The translations under genes and the position numbers were made by a program. The notes beneath the pieces were generated by a model. The model did no database searches. It was given only the letters and a program-made list of their open reading frames with translations, and was not told where the DNA came from. Below are positions 18,973 to 27,764 of a stretch of DNA of 64,000 bases, piece by piece. Position 1 is the stretch's first letter; every line of letters starts with the position of its first letter. Location of the stretch: contig JAXMAR010000025.1 of NCBI GenBank assembly GCA_046350295.1, positions 42,716 to 106,715 of the forward strand, read 5' to 3'. This DNA comes from JAXMAR01 sp046350295 (GTDB lineage: Bacteria > Planctomycetota > Planctomycetia > Gemmatales > Gemmataceae).

Positions 18973-19605
18973 ATGGACGCGGCGGCAGCCGACTCGGCGG
19001 AAACGCGGGACTTGCTCGAACACGCTCGCCAAGGCGATGGCCGCGCCTGTGAGGAACTGCTCGCCCGCCATCGCCCGGAGTTGTGTGCCTTTGTCGAAAT
19101 GCGCTTCGATGCCCGGCTGCGAGCGCGGTTGGACGCCTCGGATGTGGTGCAGGAAGCGCAAGTGGAGGCTCTGCGCCGCTTGCCCGACTACCTGAAACGC
19201 CGGCCCATGCCGTTTCGCCACTGGCTGCGCAAGACAGCCTACGAGCGTCTGCTGATGCTGCGGCGGCGGCACGTCGGCGCCGCGCGCCGGACGGTGGCCC
19301 GCGAAGAAGCGTTGCCCGACCGTTCGTCGCTGGCCTTGGCCCAGCAGCTATTGGCGCAAGGCTCCACGCCGAGTCAGCGACTGGCACAGGAGGAACTGGC
19401 CCGCCGCGTTCGGGACGCGTTGGCCCAGTTATCGGAGAGCGATCGCGACCTGCTGCTGATGCGCAACTACGAGGGACTGGCGTATGAGGAAGTGGCGAAC
19501 ATCATGGGAATCGGTCCGGCGGCGGCGCGCAAGCGGCACGGTCGCGCCCTGATCCGCTTGCACCGACTCCTGGCCGACGCCGCCGGGGAGGAATGCCGTT
19601 CATGA
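18973..19605 (+). CDS. ECF-family RNA polymerase sigma factor
   Basis: 210 residues from ATG 18973 (MDAAAADSAETRDLLEHARQ), with GGGGG just upstream; the longer frame start has no ribosome site. Sigma-2 covers about 12-85 (ARQGDGRACEELLARHRPELCAFVEMRFD, DASDVVQEAQVEALRRLPDYL) and sigma-4 about 145-200 (LAQLSESDRDLLLMRNYEGLAYEEVANIMGI). This is the planctomycete/verrucomicrobial subgroup of ECF factors usually encoded beside Ser/Thr kinases. Its TGA overlaps the ATG of the kinase gene (ATGA), so the two are translationally coupled. Confidence 0.92.
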   Translation: MDAAAADSAETRDLLEHARQGDGRACEELLARHRPELCAFVEMRFDARLRARLDASDVVQEAQVEALRRLPDYLKRRPMPFRHWLRKTAYERLLMLRRRHVGAARRTVAREEALPDRSSLALAQQLLAQGSTPSQRLAQEELARRVRDALAQLSESDRDLLLMRNYEGLAYEEVANIMGIGPAAARKRHGRALIRLHRLLADAAGEECRS

Positions 19606-22600
19606 ACGACGTTTCCGGATCTCGCAGCGACTCGATGGAAGACCTGGTGGCCGAGGTGGTCGATCAGTTCATGGAACGCGTACATCGGGGCGAGCGGCCG
19701 CGCATCGAAGACTACACGGAACGTCATCCGGAAGCCGCGGCGCTGCTGCGTCAGATTCTGCCGGCGCTGCAAGTGTTGCAACCCCTTTCCGAAGAAGCCG
19801 GCGCTTTAGCGCCGGCCGAACGCCCGGGAGGACAGGCGGGGCCGCTGGGCGATTTCCGCATCCTGCGCGAAGTCGGCCGCGGCGGCATGGGGATCGTCTA
19901 TGAGGCGGAGCAAATCTCGCTGGGCCGCCGCGTCGCCCTGAAGGTGTTGCCGTTCGCGGCGACGATGGATCCGCGGCAACTGCAGCGTTTTCAGAACGAG
20001 GCCCGAGCAGCGGCGGCCCTGGAGCATCCGCACATTGTGCCGGTATACGGCGTCGGCGCCGAGCGCGGCGTTTACTATTACGCAATGCGTTTGATAGACG
20101 GCCAGACCCTGGCCAACCTGATCGCCCGGCGCCACCCTGCCGCGCCGGCGCCGAACATGCAGGCGCCCACGACGGCGCACGTACCCGCGCCGAACGGCCC
20201 CGCGCCGAACGGCCCCGCTGAACCGACGGCCCCGGTGGCGGCGGCCTCGACCGAGCGGGCGCCCCGAGACGCCGCCTTCTTTCAGCGCGCGGCAGAGTGG
20301 GGCATTCAAGCAGCCGAGGGCCTGGAGTACGCGCACGGCGTGGGCATTGTCCATCGCGACATCAAGCCGGCCAACCTGATGATCGACGGCGGCGGCAAGT
20401 TGTGGATTACAGACTTCGGCCTGGCGCGCACCGCGGCGGACAGCGGCCTGACCATGACCGGCGACGTGCTCGGCACCTTACGCTACATGAGCCCCGAGCA
20501 GGCGCTGGCTAAGCACGGTCTGGTCGATCATCGGACCGATATCTACGCTCTGGGAGCGACGCTGTATGAGTTGCTGACCGGGCAGCCAGCGGTCGAGGGC
20601 CCGGACCGGCGAGAGATCTTGCACAAGATCGCCGAGGAGGAGCCGTCGCCGCCGCGCCAGTGGAACCGCGCCATCCCGATTGATCTGGAAACCATCGTGC
20701 TCAAGGCGCTGGCCAAGAACCCGGCCGAGCGCTATGCCACGGCCCAGGAACTGGCCGACGACCTGCGCCGCTTCCACGAGGATCACCCGATCCGGGCGCG
20801 GCGGCCGTCGTTGATCAGGCGGCTGCGGGGGTGGCGCCGGCGACATAAGCCGTTGGCGACCGGGGTGGGAGCCGTGCTGCTGACGGTGCTGCTGCTGGGC
20901 GGGACCGCCCTGTGGCGCCAGCAGGTGCGGGAAGCCGCCACAGAGCAGGCGGTGAGCGAAGATCTGCGGGAGGCTGAGCGGCTCCAAAAGCTGGAGCGCT
21001 GGGCCGAAGCGTTGCAGGCGCTGGAGCGGGCGTCGGGCCGGTTGGCCAACGGTGGGTCCGAGAACTTGCGGGAGCAGGTGCAGCGACGGCGCCAGGAAGT
21101 GGCCCTGGTCGCTCAACTGGAGGAGGCCCGCCTCTCGCGCTGGAATCTGACCGGTGACAGAGTTTTCGGCTTAACGGAATCAGACCGGGCTTACCAGGTA
21201 GCATTCGCCACGCACGGGCTGGACCTGGAAATGCTGGGATCCGAAGAAATGGCCCGGCGCGTCCGGGAGTCGGCCATTCACACGCAACTGGTGGCGGCAC
21301 TGGACGACTGGGCCTTGACCAAGGAAGGGTTACAAAGGGGCAGTGGGGAGGGGGTGCGCGCGGTCGTCCGCCTGGCGGACGATGACCCATGGCGGCAACA
21401 GTTGCGCGCTGCGAAGGATCAGAGGGCTCTGGAAAGGCTGGTGAGCGATAAAGAGGTCCTGACCCAACCTCCGGCGAGCCTGGTTCAATTAGCGCTCGCC
21501 TTGGGCAATCGTGAAGGGAGGGCTAGGTTGCTGCGGCAAGCGCAACTGCGTTATCCTGCGGACTTCTGGATCAACCACTACTTGGCACATGCCCTCTCCG
21601 ACCCGGCGGAAGCGAGTGGTTTCTTCCGTGCGGCATTGGCCCTGCGCCCGCAAAGTGCCGGCCTCTACTACAGCCTCGGCGTTACCTTGAGTCGTGCAAA
21701 GAAACTGCCGGAGGCCGTGGACGCCTTCCGCAGGGCCGTCGAACTCAAGCCCAGCGCCGGGACCTACGAGGTTATGGCCCGCACCTTGAGGGATCAGGGG
21801 AAGCTGGCGGAGGCCGTGGACGCCTTCCGCAAGGCCATCGAACTCAAGCCCAATCGCGCCATTGTCTATCACGAGCTCGGCTACGCCTTGTATCTCCATA
21901 AAAAGCTGCCGGATGCCGTGGACGCTTACCGCAAGGCCATCGAGTTCGGCGACGCTGGGGCCTACTTCGATCTCGGCAACGCCTTGGGGGATCAGGGGAA
22001 GCTGGCGGAGGCCGTGACCGCTTTCCGCAAGGCCATCGAACTCAAACCTAACTACGCTGAGGGCTACATCGATCTCGGCAACGCCTTGTGTCGCCAAAAA
22101 AAGCTGCCGGAGGCCGTGGCCGCCCACCGAAAGGCCATCGAACTCAAGCCCGATTACGCCGACGCCTACATCTGCCTCGGCGCCGACCTGCATGCTCAGA
22201 AGAAGTTGGCGGAAGCCGTGGCCGCCATCCGCAAGGCCATCGAGCTCAAGCCCGATTACGCCATTGGCTACAGCAACCTCGGCATCGTCTTGGGCGAGCA
22301 GGGGAACCTGGCGGAGTCCATCGCCGCCTACCGCGACGCGCTGCGCCTTCAACCAGACATGGACGGCGCCCTAAACAGCCTGAGCTGGAACCTGGCGACC
22401 TGTCCCGATATCAAGCTCCAGGATCCGGCCCAGGCCGTCGAGTTGGCCATTAAGGCGGTGAAACTGAAACCGAACGAAGGCGCCTACTGGAACACACTCG
22501 GGACCGCCCGGTATCGGGCGGGCGATTGGAAAGCGGCGATCACCGACCTGGAAAGGTCCATGAAACTCCGCAAAGGAGGCGACGCCGGCGATTGGTTCTT

Positions 22601-22763
22601 CCTCGCCATGTCTCACTGGCGCCTGGGCGACAAAAAACGGGCTGAAAAGTACTACCAGGAGGCCGTCGCGTGGATGGACGAACACACTCCGAAAGATGGG
22701 GAGATGCTCCGCTTCCGGGCTGAAACCGCGGAGTTGTTGGGAATCAAAGGGAAAACGAAATAG
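19602..22763 (+). CDS. Transmembrane Ser/Thr protein kinase with TPR sensor domain
   Basis: 1053 residues. ATG 19602 is chosen because it makes the ATGA overlap with the sigma gene and has GGGGAGG at good spacing; ATG 19593 is too close to it. The Hanks-type kinase domain starts near residue 83 (GRGGMGIVYEAEQ), with the VALKV lysine, HRDIKPANLM near 251, DFG near 271 and SPEQ. A proline/alanine-rich insert (about 180-225) splits the kinase lobes. A membrane helix lies near 417-437. The C-terminal part carries about eight TPRs (AVDAFRKAIELKP type) from about 683 to 1005. The partner is very likely the sigma factor in front, whose activity kinase signalling may control. This is established for some ECF-kinase pairs and inferred here. 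Confidence 0.92.
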   Translation: MNDVSGSRSDSMEDLVAEVVDQFMERVHRGERPRIEDYTERHPEAAALLRQILPALQVLQPLSEEAGALAPAERPGGQAGPLGDFRILREVGRGGMGIVYEAEQISLGRRVALKVLPFAATMDPRQLQRFQNEARAAAALEHPHIVPVYGVGAERGVYYYAMRLIDGQTLANLIARRHPAAPAPNMQAPTTAHVPAPNGPAPNGPAEPTAPVAAASTERAPRDAAFFQRAAEWGIQAAEGLEYAHGVGIVHRDIKPANLMIDGGGKLWITDFGLARTAADSGLTMTGDVLGTLRYMSPEQALAKHGLVDHRTDIYALGATLYELLTGQPAVEGPDRREILHKIAEEEPSPPRQWNRAIPIDLETIVLKALAKNPAERYATAQELADDLRRFHEDHPIRARRPSLIRRLRGWRRRHKPLATGVGAVLLTVLLLGGTALWRQQVREAATEQAVSEDLREAERLQKLERWAEALQALERASGRLANGGSENLREQVQRRRQEVALVAQLEEARLSRWNLTGDRVFGLTESDRAYQVAFATHGLDLEMLGSEEMARRVRESAIHTQLVAALDDWALTKEGLQRGSGEGVRAVVRLADDDPWRQQLRAAKDQRALERLVSDKEVLTQPPASLVQLALALGNREGRARLLRQAQLRYPADFWINHYLAHALSDPAEASGFFRAALALRPQSAGLYYSLGVTLSRAKKLPEAVDAFRRAVELKPSAGTYEVMARTLRDQGKLAEAVDAFRKAIELKPNRAIVYHELGYALYLHKKLPDAVDAYRKAIEFGDAGAYFDLGNALGDQGKLAEAVTAFRKAIELKPNYAEGYIDLGNALCRQKKLPEAVAAHRKAIELKPDYADAYICLGADLHAQKKLAEAVAAIRKAIELKPDYAIGYSNLGIVLGEQGNLAESIAAYRDALRLQPDMDGALNSLSWNLATCPDIKLQDPAQAVELAIKAVKLKPNEGAYWNTLGTARYRAGDWKAAITDLERSMKLRKGGDAGDWFFLAMSHWRLGDKKRAEKYYQEAVAWMDEHTPKDGEMLRFRAETAELLGIKGKTK

Positions 22764-22798
22764 CCGTGACGATTCGTGAGTTCATCAAGTGAGCGAAG

Positions 22799-22842
22799 GC
22801 GGCCGCGACCCGAATATCACGGCCGCTTGATTCTTTTCATTT
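22799..22842 (+). terminator. Possible terminator of the sigma-kinase operon
   Basis: Stem GCGGCCG / CGGCCGC with a 14-base loop, followed by the T-rich sequence TTGATTCTTTTCATTTTT. The loop is long for an intrinsic terminator. Confidence 0.45.
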
Positions 22843-22844
22843 TT

Positions 22845-22871
22845 CGGTCACACGTCTCTCGGAAACGCAGG
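22845..22871 (+). promoter_or_regulatory. Candidate ECF promoter CGGTCACAC-N13-GCAGG, copy 2
   Basis: Identical halves and spacing to 18928-18954. It lies 129 bases before the start of the exported LamG/Calx-beta gene and just after the putative terminator of the sigma-kinase operon, so that gene would have its own promoter under the same sigma factor. Confidence 0.5.
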
Positions 22872-23000
22872 TGAACACGTAGAGGACGATTCGGCCCTCG
22901 GCGTCGCCTTCCATAGGCGTGGCCGCCCGGCGTTCGGTTTGCGCGCCGGGTCAACGGCCGTCGTGGCGACCGTGCGCCTCTCCAACCCAGGAGTCCCTTC

Positions 23001-26000
23001 ATGATGTCTTCGCTCTCCCGCTGGTTTCGCTCGCGCCGCGGCGCCATTGTGAACCGGGCCACCGGCCGCAAGAAAACGACCTGCAAACTGTACCTGGAAA
23101 TGTTGGAAGATCGCACGGTCCCCACCGCGGTCGCCGCGCCCAGCGGCTTGGTCAGCTGGTGGACCGCCAACAACACCGCGGCCGACGCGATGGGTCTGAA
23201 CGACGCCACCCTCTCCAACGTGTCCTACGCGACCGGCGAGGTCGGCAAGGCGTTCAGTTTCAATGGGACGAACGGCTGGGCGGCGTTGGGCGATCCCAGC
23301 AGCCTGGCATTCACCTCTTCGCTCAGCATTGAAGGCTGGATCAAGGTGAACGCGTTCTCCTCCAGCGGTGGCGTAATCCTCTTCCGTGGGGATGACCGCC
23401 CGGGTCTGGACCCCTACATACTTAGCGCCGATCCGGATGGCACGTTGAAGTTCCACGTCCAGTCCCTGACCACTGGTTCGGATCTGAAGATCCCCTTGGC
23501 GACCGGCCAACTCATCCATGTGGCCGCAACCCTGGACGATGCGACGGGATCAATGAGCCTCTACGTGAATGGCGTCCTGGCCGCGCAAACCGTGACCACC
23601 GCTCGGCCGTTCGGCCCCCTGGACCCGACACAACAGCCCGGCGTCGGCATCGGCAACTCCAACGCCCCGTCAAACTACAACGTGCCATTCAATGGCCTGA
23701 TCGACGAGTTATCCGTGTACAATCGCGCGTTGACGCCCGGCGAAGTGTTCGGCATCTACAAGGCCGGCAGCAGCGGCAAGGTGATTAGCCCGATTGCCGT
23801 CGATGGCCCCTCGGTCATCGATGGGTCGGGCGGGGCGACCACGCCCATCACCTTCACGATCACGCGCACGGGCAGCCTGACTGGTTCCCTGACGGTCAAC
23901 TGGACCACGGCTGACGACACGGCCGTCGCCGGCGCCGATTACGTGGCCGCCTCCGGAACGGTCACGTTCGCGGACGGCCAGGCGACGCAGACGGTCACGG
24001 TGACGACGATCGACAACAACAAGCTCAATCCGAACCTGGATTTCAAGTTGATTGCCACGGTGGGCGGCACATCCATCATGGGCCTGGCAACCATCGTCAA
24101 CGACGATGCCTCCATTTCGGTTAGCGGCGCCTCGGCCGCTGAGGGCAGCAACACGCTGAAGTTCCTCGATCACCTCGTTTCCCCCGGGAGCGGTAGTCTC
24201 TCCACGGCAAGGAGTTCCGTGTTTGGTCCTGACGGCAACCTCTACGTCGCCAGCGCCGATACAAACTCAATCCTTCGCTACGACCCAACCGGAGAGTTCA
24301 TGGATGCCTTTGTGGCTCCGGGCGGCGGGGGCCTGAGCAGTCCGTGGGACCTAACCTTCGGCCCCGACGGCAACCTCTACGTGTCGAGCGACGGCAATAA
24401 CGAGGTACTTAGCTACAACGGGTCAACCGGGGCCTTCCTCGGTGTTGTGGCCAGTGGCCTCTCGACGCCGGGGGGCCTTACGTTCGGGCCGGACGGCAGC
24501 CTGTACATCGCGAACCAGGGCGCCAACGAGGTGCTTTGTTACAACAGCTCCGGCCTCAGCTCGTTCGTGACCGCCGGCAGCGGAGGCCTGAGCAAGCCGC
24601 GCCGGGCCGTGTTCGGCCCGGACGGCAACCTTTACGTCGCCAGCCAGGGCAGCGGCCAGGTCCTTCGCTACAACGGCCAGACCGGGGCCTTCATCGACGT
24701 GTTCGCCACAACCGGCTCGACGTCAGGCCCAATCTGGCTGCAATTCGGGACCGACGGCTACCTCTATACGACCGTGCGGACCACGGCCTCCGGGAGCAAC
24801 ACGAGCATCGATCGGTTCAATGCGACGACCGGCGCCTTTGTTGACTCCTTCGCCCTGGGGCGTGATGGCTGGTCCTTCAACCTCGGCCCTGGAAACATCA
24901 TCTACGATTCGTCCAACAGCGCAGGAGGCTTCGTCGATCGCATTGGCCCGTCCTCCGTGGCGGCCTTCACCGTCAGCCTTGCCTCGGCCAGCGCAGGCAC
25001 GACCACCGTTTCCTACTCAACGGCCGACGGCACAGCGTTGGCCGGCCGCGACTACGCCGCGGCCTCGGGAACGCTCACCTTCGCGCCCGGCGAGACGAGC
25101 AAGGGGATCCTTGTTCCGACCATCGATGATGGAAGTGCGGACCCGACACGCTACTTCACCGTCAACCTGTCGAATCCAACCGGCGGCGCCGTCACGACTG
25201 GCCAAGCGATCGGCACGATCCTCGACGACACCGAGTTCTATGTGGTCGATGGCGGCAGCGGCGACAGCACCTACCAGTACGCCAGCAGCGGGGCCGCGCT
25301 GGGCGCCAATGTCCTGACCAGCGGCGACACCGCTCCGCGCGGCGTCGCGACCACGGCCGCCGGCACTACCGAATGGGTCGTGGACGCCAACAAGAACGTC
25401 TACGCCTACAGCACCGGCGGCACATTCCTCGGCTCCTGGACGGCCGGGGGCTTGAGTTCGTCCGCCCAACTCACGGGCATCGCCACCAACGGCGCCGACG
25501 TCTGGTTAGTCGATAACTACGCTCACAAGGTCTACAAGTACTCCGGCGCCGCCAGCCGCCTCTCGGGCAGCCAGGGCGCAACCAGTACTTTTCAGTTATC
25601 GAGCAGCAACACCAATGCCCAGGATCTTGTGACTGACGGCGCCTCGTTCTGGGTCGTGGACGGCAGCAAGCTCAAGGTCTTCAAGTACACGCTCTCCGGC
25701 TCGTCGCTCGGCAGCTGGACCATCGACCCGGCGAACGCCCACCCGACCGGCATCACGATCAATCCGACCAACGTCAGCGACATCTGGATCGTGGACAACG
25801 GCACGGACAAGGTCTACCAGTACACCGGCGCGGTCGGCCGCACCTCCGGCAACCAACATGCGGCCGCGACTTTTGCCCTGGCGGCCGGCGACACCAACCC
25901 GCAGGGCATCGCCGACCCGCCGCCGGCGGAGCCGGTCAACGCCGCGGTTCCTCGCGAACGGTCAGCCGTTGCAGATATTCCGTCCCTGGCCCGCCAGGAT

Positions 26001-26330
26001 GCGCTGTTCTCCCTGCTCGCTGGAGAGTTCCTCCCGATGCCCGGGGAGTCACCCATTGGCCTCACGGGCGGCGCAGCCCTCCTGCCGCAGTTTGACAGTC
26101 CAACCTCCATGGCGGACCGCGGGTTGACGCCCGCCGGCGCTTCCGGCGGACAGAAGGCCATGGACGCCTTGACCTCGCTCACTCTGGGGAGCGGCCAGGG
26201 ACTGCCCTCCGCTCGCGGCGCTGCCGGCCTGTTCGACGGCGCCTGGATCGACGCGGAAAGCCAGGTGTCCGCTGTGGCGACGGACGCCTTCTTTGCCATG
26301 CTGGCGGCGGATGCGCCGGCGGAGCAATGA
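23001..26330 (+). CDS. Exported LamG / Calx-beta / beta-propeller surface protein
   Basis: 1109 residues from ATG 23001 (AGGAG upstream; an adjacent second ATG is possible). The basic N-terminus and LEMLEDRTVP near residues 33-41 match a motif found at the start of many planctomycete exported proteins. Domains in order: LamG-type jelly roll (about 46-250), Calx-beta (about 267-368), the first strand of a second Calx-beta (369-384), an NHL/SMP-like propeller (385-650, repeated FGPDGNLYVAS), the remainder of that Calx-beta (652-745, STADGTALAGRDYAAASGTLTF), a second propeller-like region (745-975, repeated WIVDNGTDKVYQYTGA), and a low-similarity tail. It probably binds carbohydrate or partner proteins at the cell surface. 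The upstream promoter motif links it to the preceding sigma-kinase operon. Confidence 0.88.
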   Translation: MMSSLSRWFRSRRGAIVNRATGRKKTTCKLYLEMLEDRTVPTAVAAPSGLVSWWTANNTAADAMGLNDATLSNVSYATGEVGKAFSFNGTNGWAALGDPSSLAFTSSLSIEGWIKVNAFSSSGGVILFRGDDRPGLDPYILSADPDGTLKFHVQSLTTGSDLKIPLATGQLIHVAATLDDATGSMSLYVNGVLAAQTVTTARPFGPLDPTQQPGVGIGNSNAPSNYNVPFNGLIDELSVYNRALTPGEVFGIYKAGSSGKVISPIAVDGPSVIDGSGGATTPITFTITRTGSLTGSLTVNWTTADDTAVAGADYVAASGTVTFADGQATQTVTVTTIDNNKLNPNLDFKLIATVGGTSIMGLATIVNDDASISVSGASAAEGSNTLKFLDHLVSPGSGSLSTARSSVFGPDGNLYVASADTNSILRYDPTGEFMDAFVAPGGGGLSSPWDLTFGPDGNLYVSSDGNNEVLSYNGSTGAFLGVVASGLSTPGGLTFGPDGSLYIANQGANEVLCYNSSGLSSFVTAGSGGLSKPRRAVFGPDGNLYVASQGSGQVLRYNGQTGAFIDVFATTGSTSGPIWLQFGTDGYLYTTVRTTASGSNTSIDRFNATTGAFVDSFALGRDGWSFNLGPGNIIYDSSNSAGGFVDRIGPSSVAAFTVSLASASAGTTTVSYSTADGTALAGRDYAAASGTLTFAPGETSKGILVPTIDDGSADPTRYFTVNLSNPTGGAVTTGQAIGTILDDTEFYVVDGGSGDSTYQYASSGAALGANVLTSGDTAPRGVATTAAGTTEWVVDANKNVYAYSTGGTFLGSWTAGGLSSSAQLTGIATNGADVWLVDNYAHKVYKYSGAASRLSGSQGATSTFQLSSSNTNAQDLVTDGASFWVVDGSKLKVFKYTLSGSSLGSWTIDPANAHPTGITINPTNVSDIWIVDNGTDKVYQYTGAVGRTSGNQHAAATFALAAGDTNPQGIADPPPAEPVNAAVPRERSAVADIPSLARQDALFSLLAGEFLPMPGESPIGLTGGAALLPQFDSPTSMADRGLTPAGASGGQKAMDALTSLTLGSGQGLPSARGAAGLFDGAWIDAESQVSAVATDAFFAMLAADAPAEQ

Positions 26331-26356
26331 GAGAACCTCTGGCTCGCCACGCCGCG

Positions 26357-26399
26357 GAGCGACGTGCCAAAGAAATGCGGCACGTCGCTCGCTTTTTTT
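26357..26399 (+). terminator. Rho-independent terminator
   Basis: Twelve-base perfect stem GAGCGACGTGCC / GGCACGTCGCTC with a 10-base loop, followed by GC and TTTTTTT. It lies 26 bases after the surface-protein stop codon. Confidence 0.85.
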
Positions 26400-26467
26400 G
26401 TCAAGGGGCGAGGGCGCGGATACTGCGCTCCGGGGGCTTACGCCGCCCGGCTCGCCTGTTGCTGTCT

Positions 26468-27454
26468 TTATGGGGTGCGCAGGGTGAACTTCTGCGCCTT
26501 CTTGCCTTTGATGTCGCCCAGGTAGAGGTTGCCGGCGGAGTCCTGGGCGATGCAGTGGACCCAGTTGACCTCGCCGGGGCGTTCCTTGCCGTCTTCGCCT
26601 TTGGGGAGGGTGAAGCATTCGAGGAGGCGGCCGGTGGGGGTGAGCTTGAGGAAGAGCTGGTCCCTGGGGGGGCAGCCGAGGGCCTTGTCGTCTTTGCGCC
26701 ATTGCATGGGGGAGCTGCCGCAGACCCAGAGCTCGTCCTTGGGAGTGACGAAGAAGCCCCAGGGGACGATGATGTCGCGCCATTCCTCGATGAACTTGCC
26801 GTTCTCCTCGAAGAGCTGGATGCGGACGTTGTTGCGGTCGGCGACGTAAATACGGCCCTTGAGCCAGGCGATGGAGTGGGGGATGGAGAACTCGCCGGGG
26901 GCGTGGCCGTGGGTCATGCCGCCCCAGGCATTCCTGAATTTGCCGTCCTTGTCGAAGTGGACGATGCGGGCGTTGCCGTAGCCGTCGGCGACGAAGATGT
27001 CGCCTGAGGGAGTGAGAGCGACGTCGGTCGGCATGTAGAAGTGGGACTCGTCGCGGCCGGCCTTGCCTGGCGTGCCGAGCTGGAGGAGGCGTTTGCCGTC
27101 GGGGGTGTATTTCTCGACGACGTGGCGGTCGATGTCGGTGGTCCAGACGTTTCCTTCGCGGTCGATGCGGATGTGGTGAGCGGAGGCGATCTCGTCCCCC
27201 CAGGCGCGGAGGAACTCCCCCTTGGGGCTGTAGACCTGGACGGGCGGCTTGGCGCGGGTGAAGACGTAGACGTTGTCCCTGGCGTCGACGGCGACGCCGG
27301 GCATGTCCTTCCACGGCATATCGGCGGGCCGCTTGGGCCAGGCGGCGTCGACCTCGTAGACACGGGCGAGGTTGACGGCGGGGTACTTGCGCTCCTGGGC
27401 GGCGAGAGGGGCAACGAGAAGGAACGGAAGCAGCAGCGAGAGGCGCGTCGACAT
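26468..27454 (-). CDS. Exported six-bladed NHL-type beta-propeller protein
   Basis: 328 residues from ATG 27454. The signal peptide is about residues 1-20 (LLLPFLLVAPLAAQ). NHL-like blades follow (PGVAVDARDNVYVFTR, HHIRIDREGNVWTTDIDRHVVEKYTPDGK, TDVALTPSGDIFVADGYGNARIVHFDKDGKF, HSIAWLKGRIYVADRNNVRIQLF). The arrangement resembles peptidylglycine alpha-amidating lyase-like propellers, but enzyme activity cannot be judged from sequence alone. It is a stand-alone gene convergent with the surface-protein gene. Confidence 0.82.
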   Translation of the reverse strand: MSTRLSLLLPFLLVAPLAAQERKYPAVNLARVYEVDAAWPKRPADMPWKDMPGVAVDARDNVYVFTRAKPPVQVYSPKGEFLRAWGDEIASAHHIRIDREGNVWTTDIDRHVVEKYTPDGKRLLQLGTPGKAGRDESHFYMPTDVALTPSGDIFVADGYGNARIVHFDKDGKFRNAWGGMTHGHAPGEFSIPHSIAWLKGRIYVADRNNVRIQLFEENGKFIEEWRDIIVPWGFFVTPKDELWVCGSSPMQWRKDDKALGCPPRDQLFLKLTPTGRLLECFTLPKGEDGKERPGEVNWVHCIAQDSAGNLYLGDIKGKKAQKFTLRTP

Positions 27455-27764
27455 GGCTGGGTCCTCGTGAGAATGTGGAGAGTCTCGATTGTCGGCGTTT
27501 GGGCGCGGAAGTCAAGCAACGGCACGGAACGCTTCTCCAGGTCCCATCCCACGGCCGCACGACCCTTCCCTTCATTGCTTGCCGGTGGTCCGCGGCAGAC
27601 GAGCCTCCAACTCTTTGCGCCGCGCCGGTAATCTGGGCAACCGCATGTCGGATTCGCCTTGTGCCTGAGCCGCCGAAAAAGTATAAGCCGGTCGGTTTGC
27701 AGGCCTTCAGGTAATCTGACGGCGCTGCGGCTTGAATCAGGCCCTCTTCGACAGGAGCGTTGCC
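27455..27764. other. Divergent intergenic region before the glycan locus
   Basis: 310 bases between the propeller gene and the first glycan gene. I see no ORF, repeat or terminator; it must contain the promoter of the twelve-gene locus, but no convincing -35/-10 pair was found. Confidence 0.4.
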
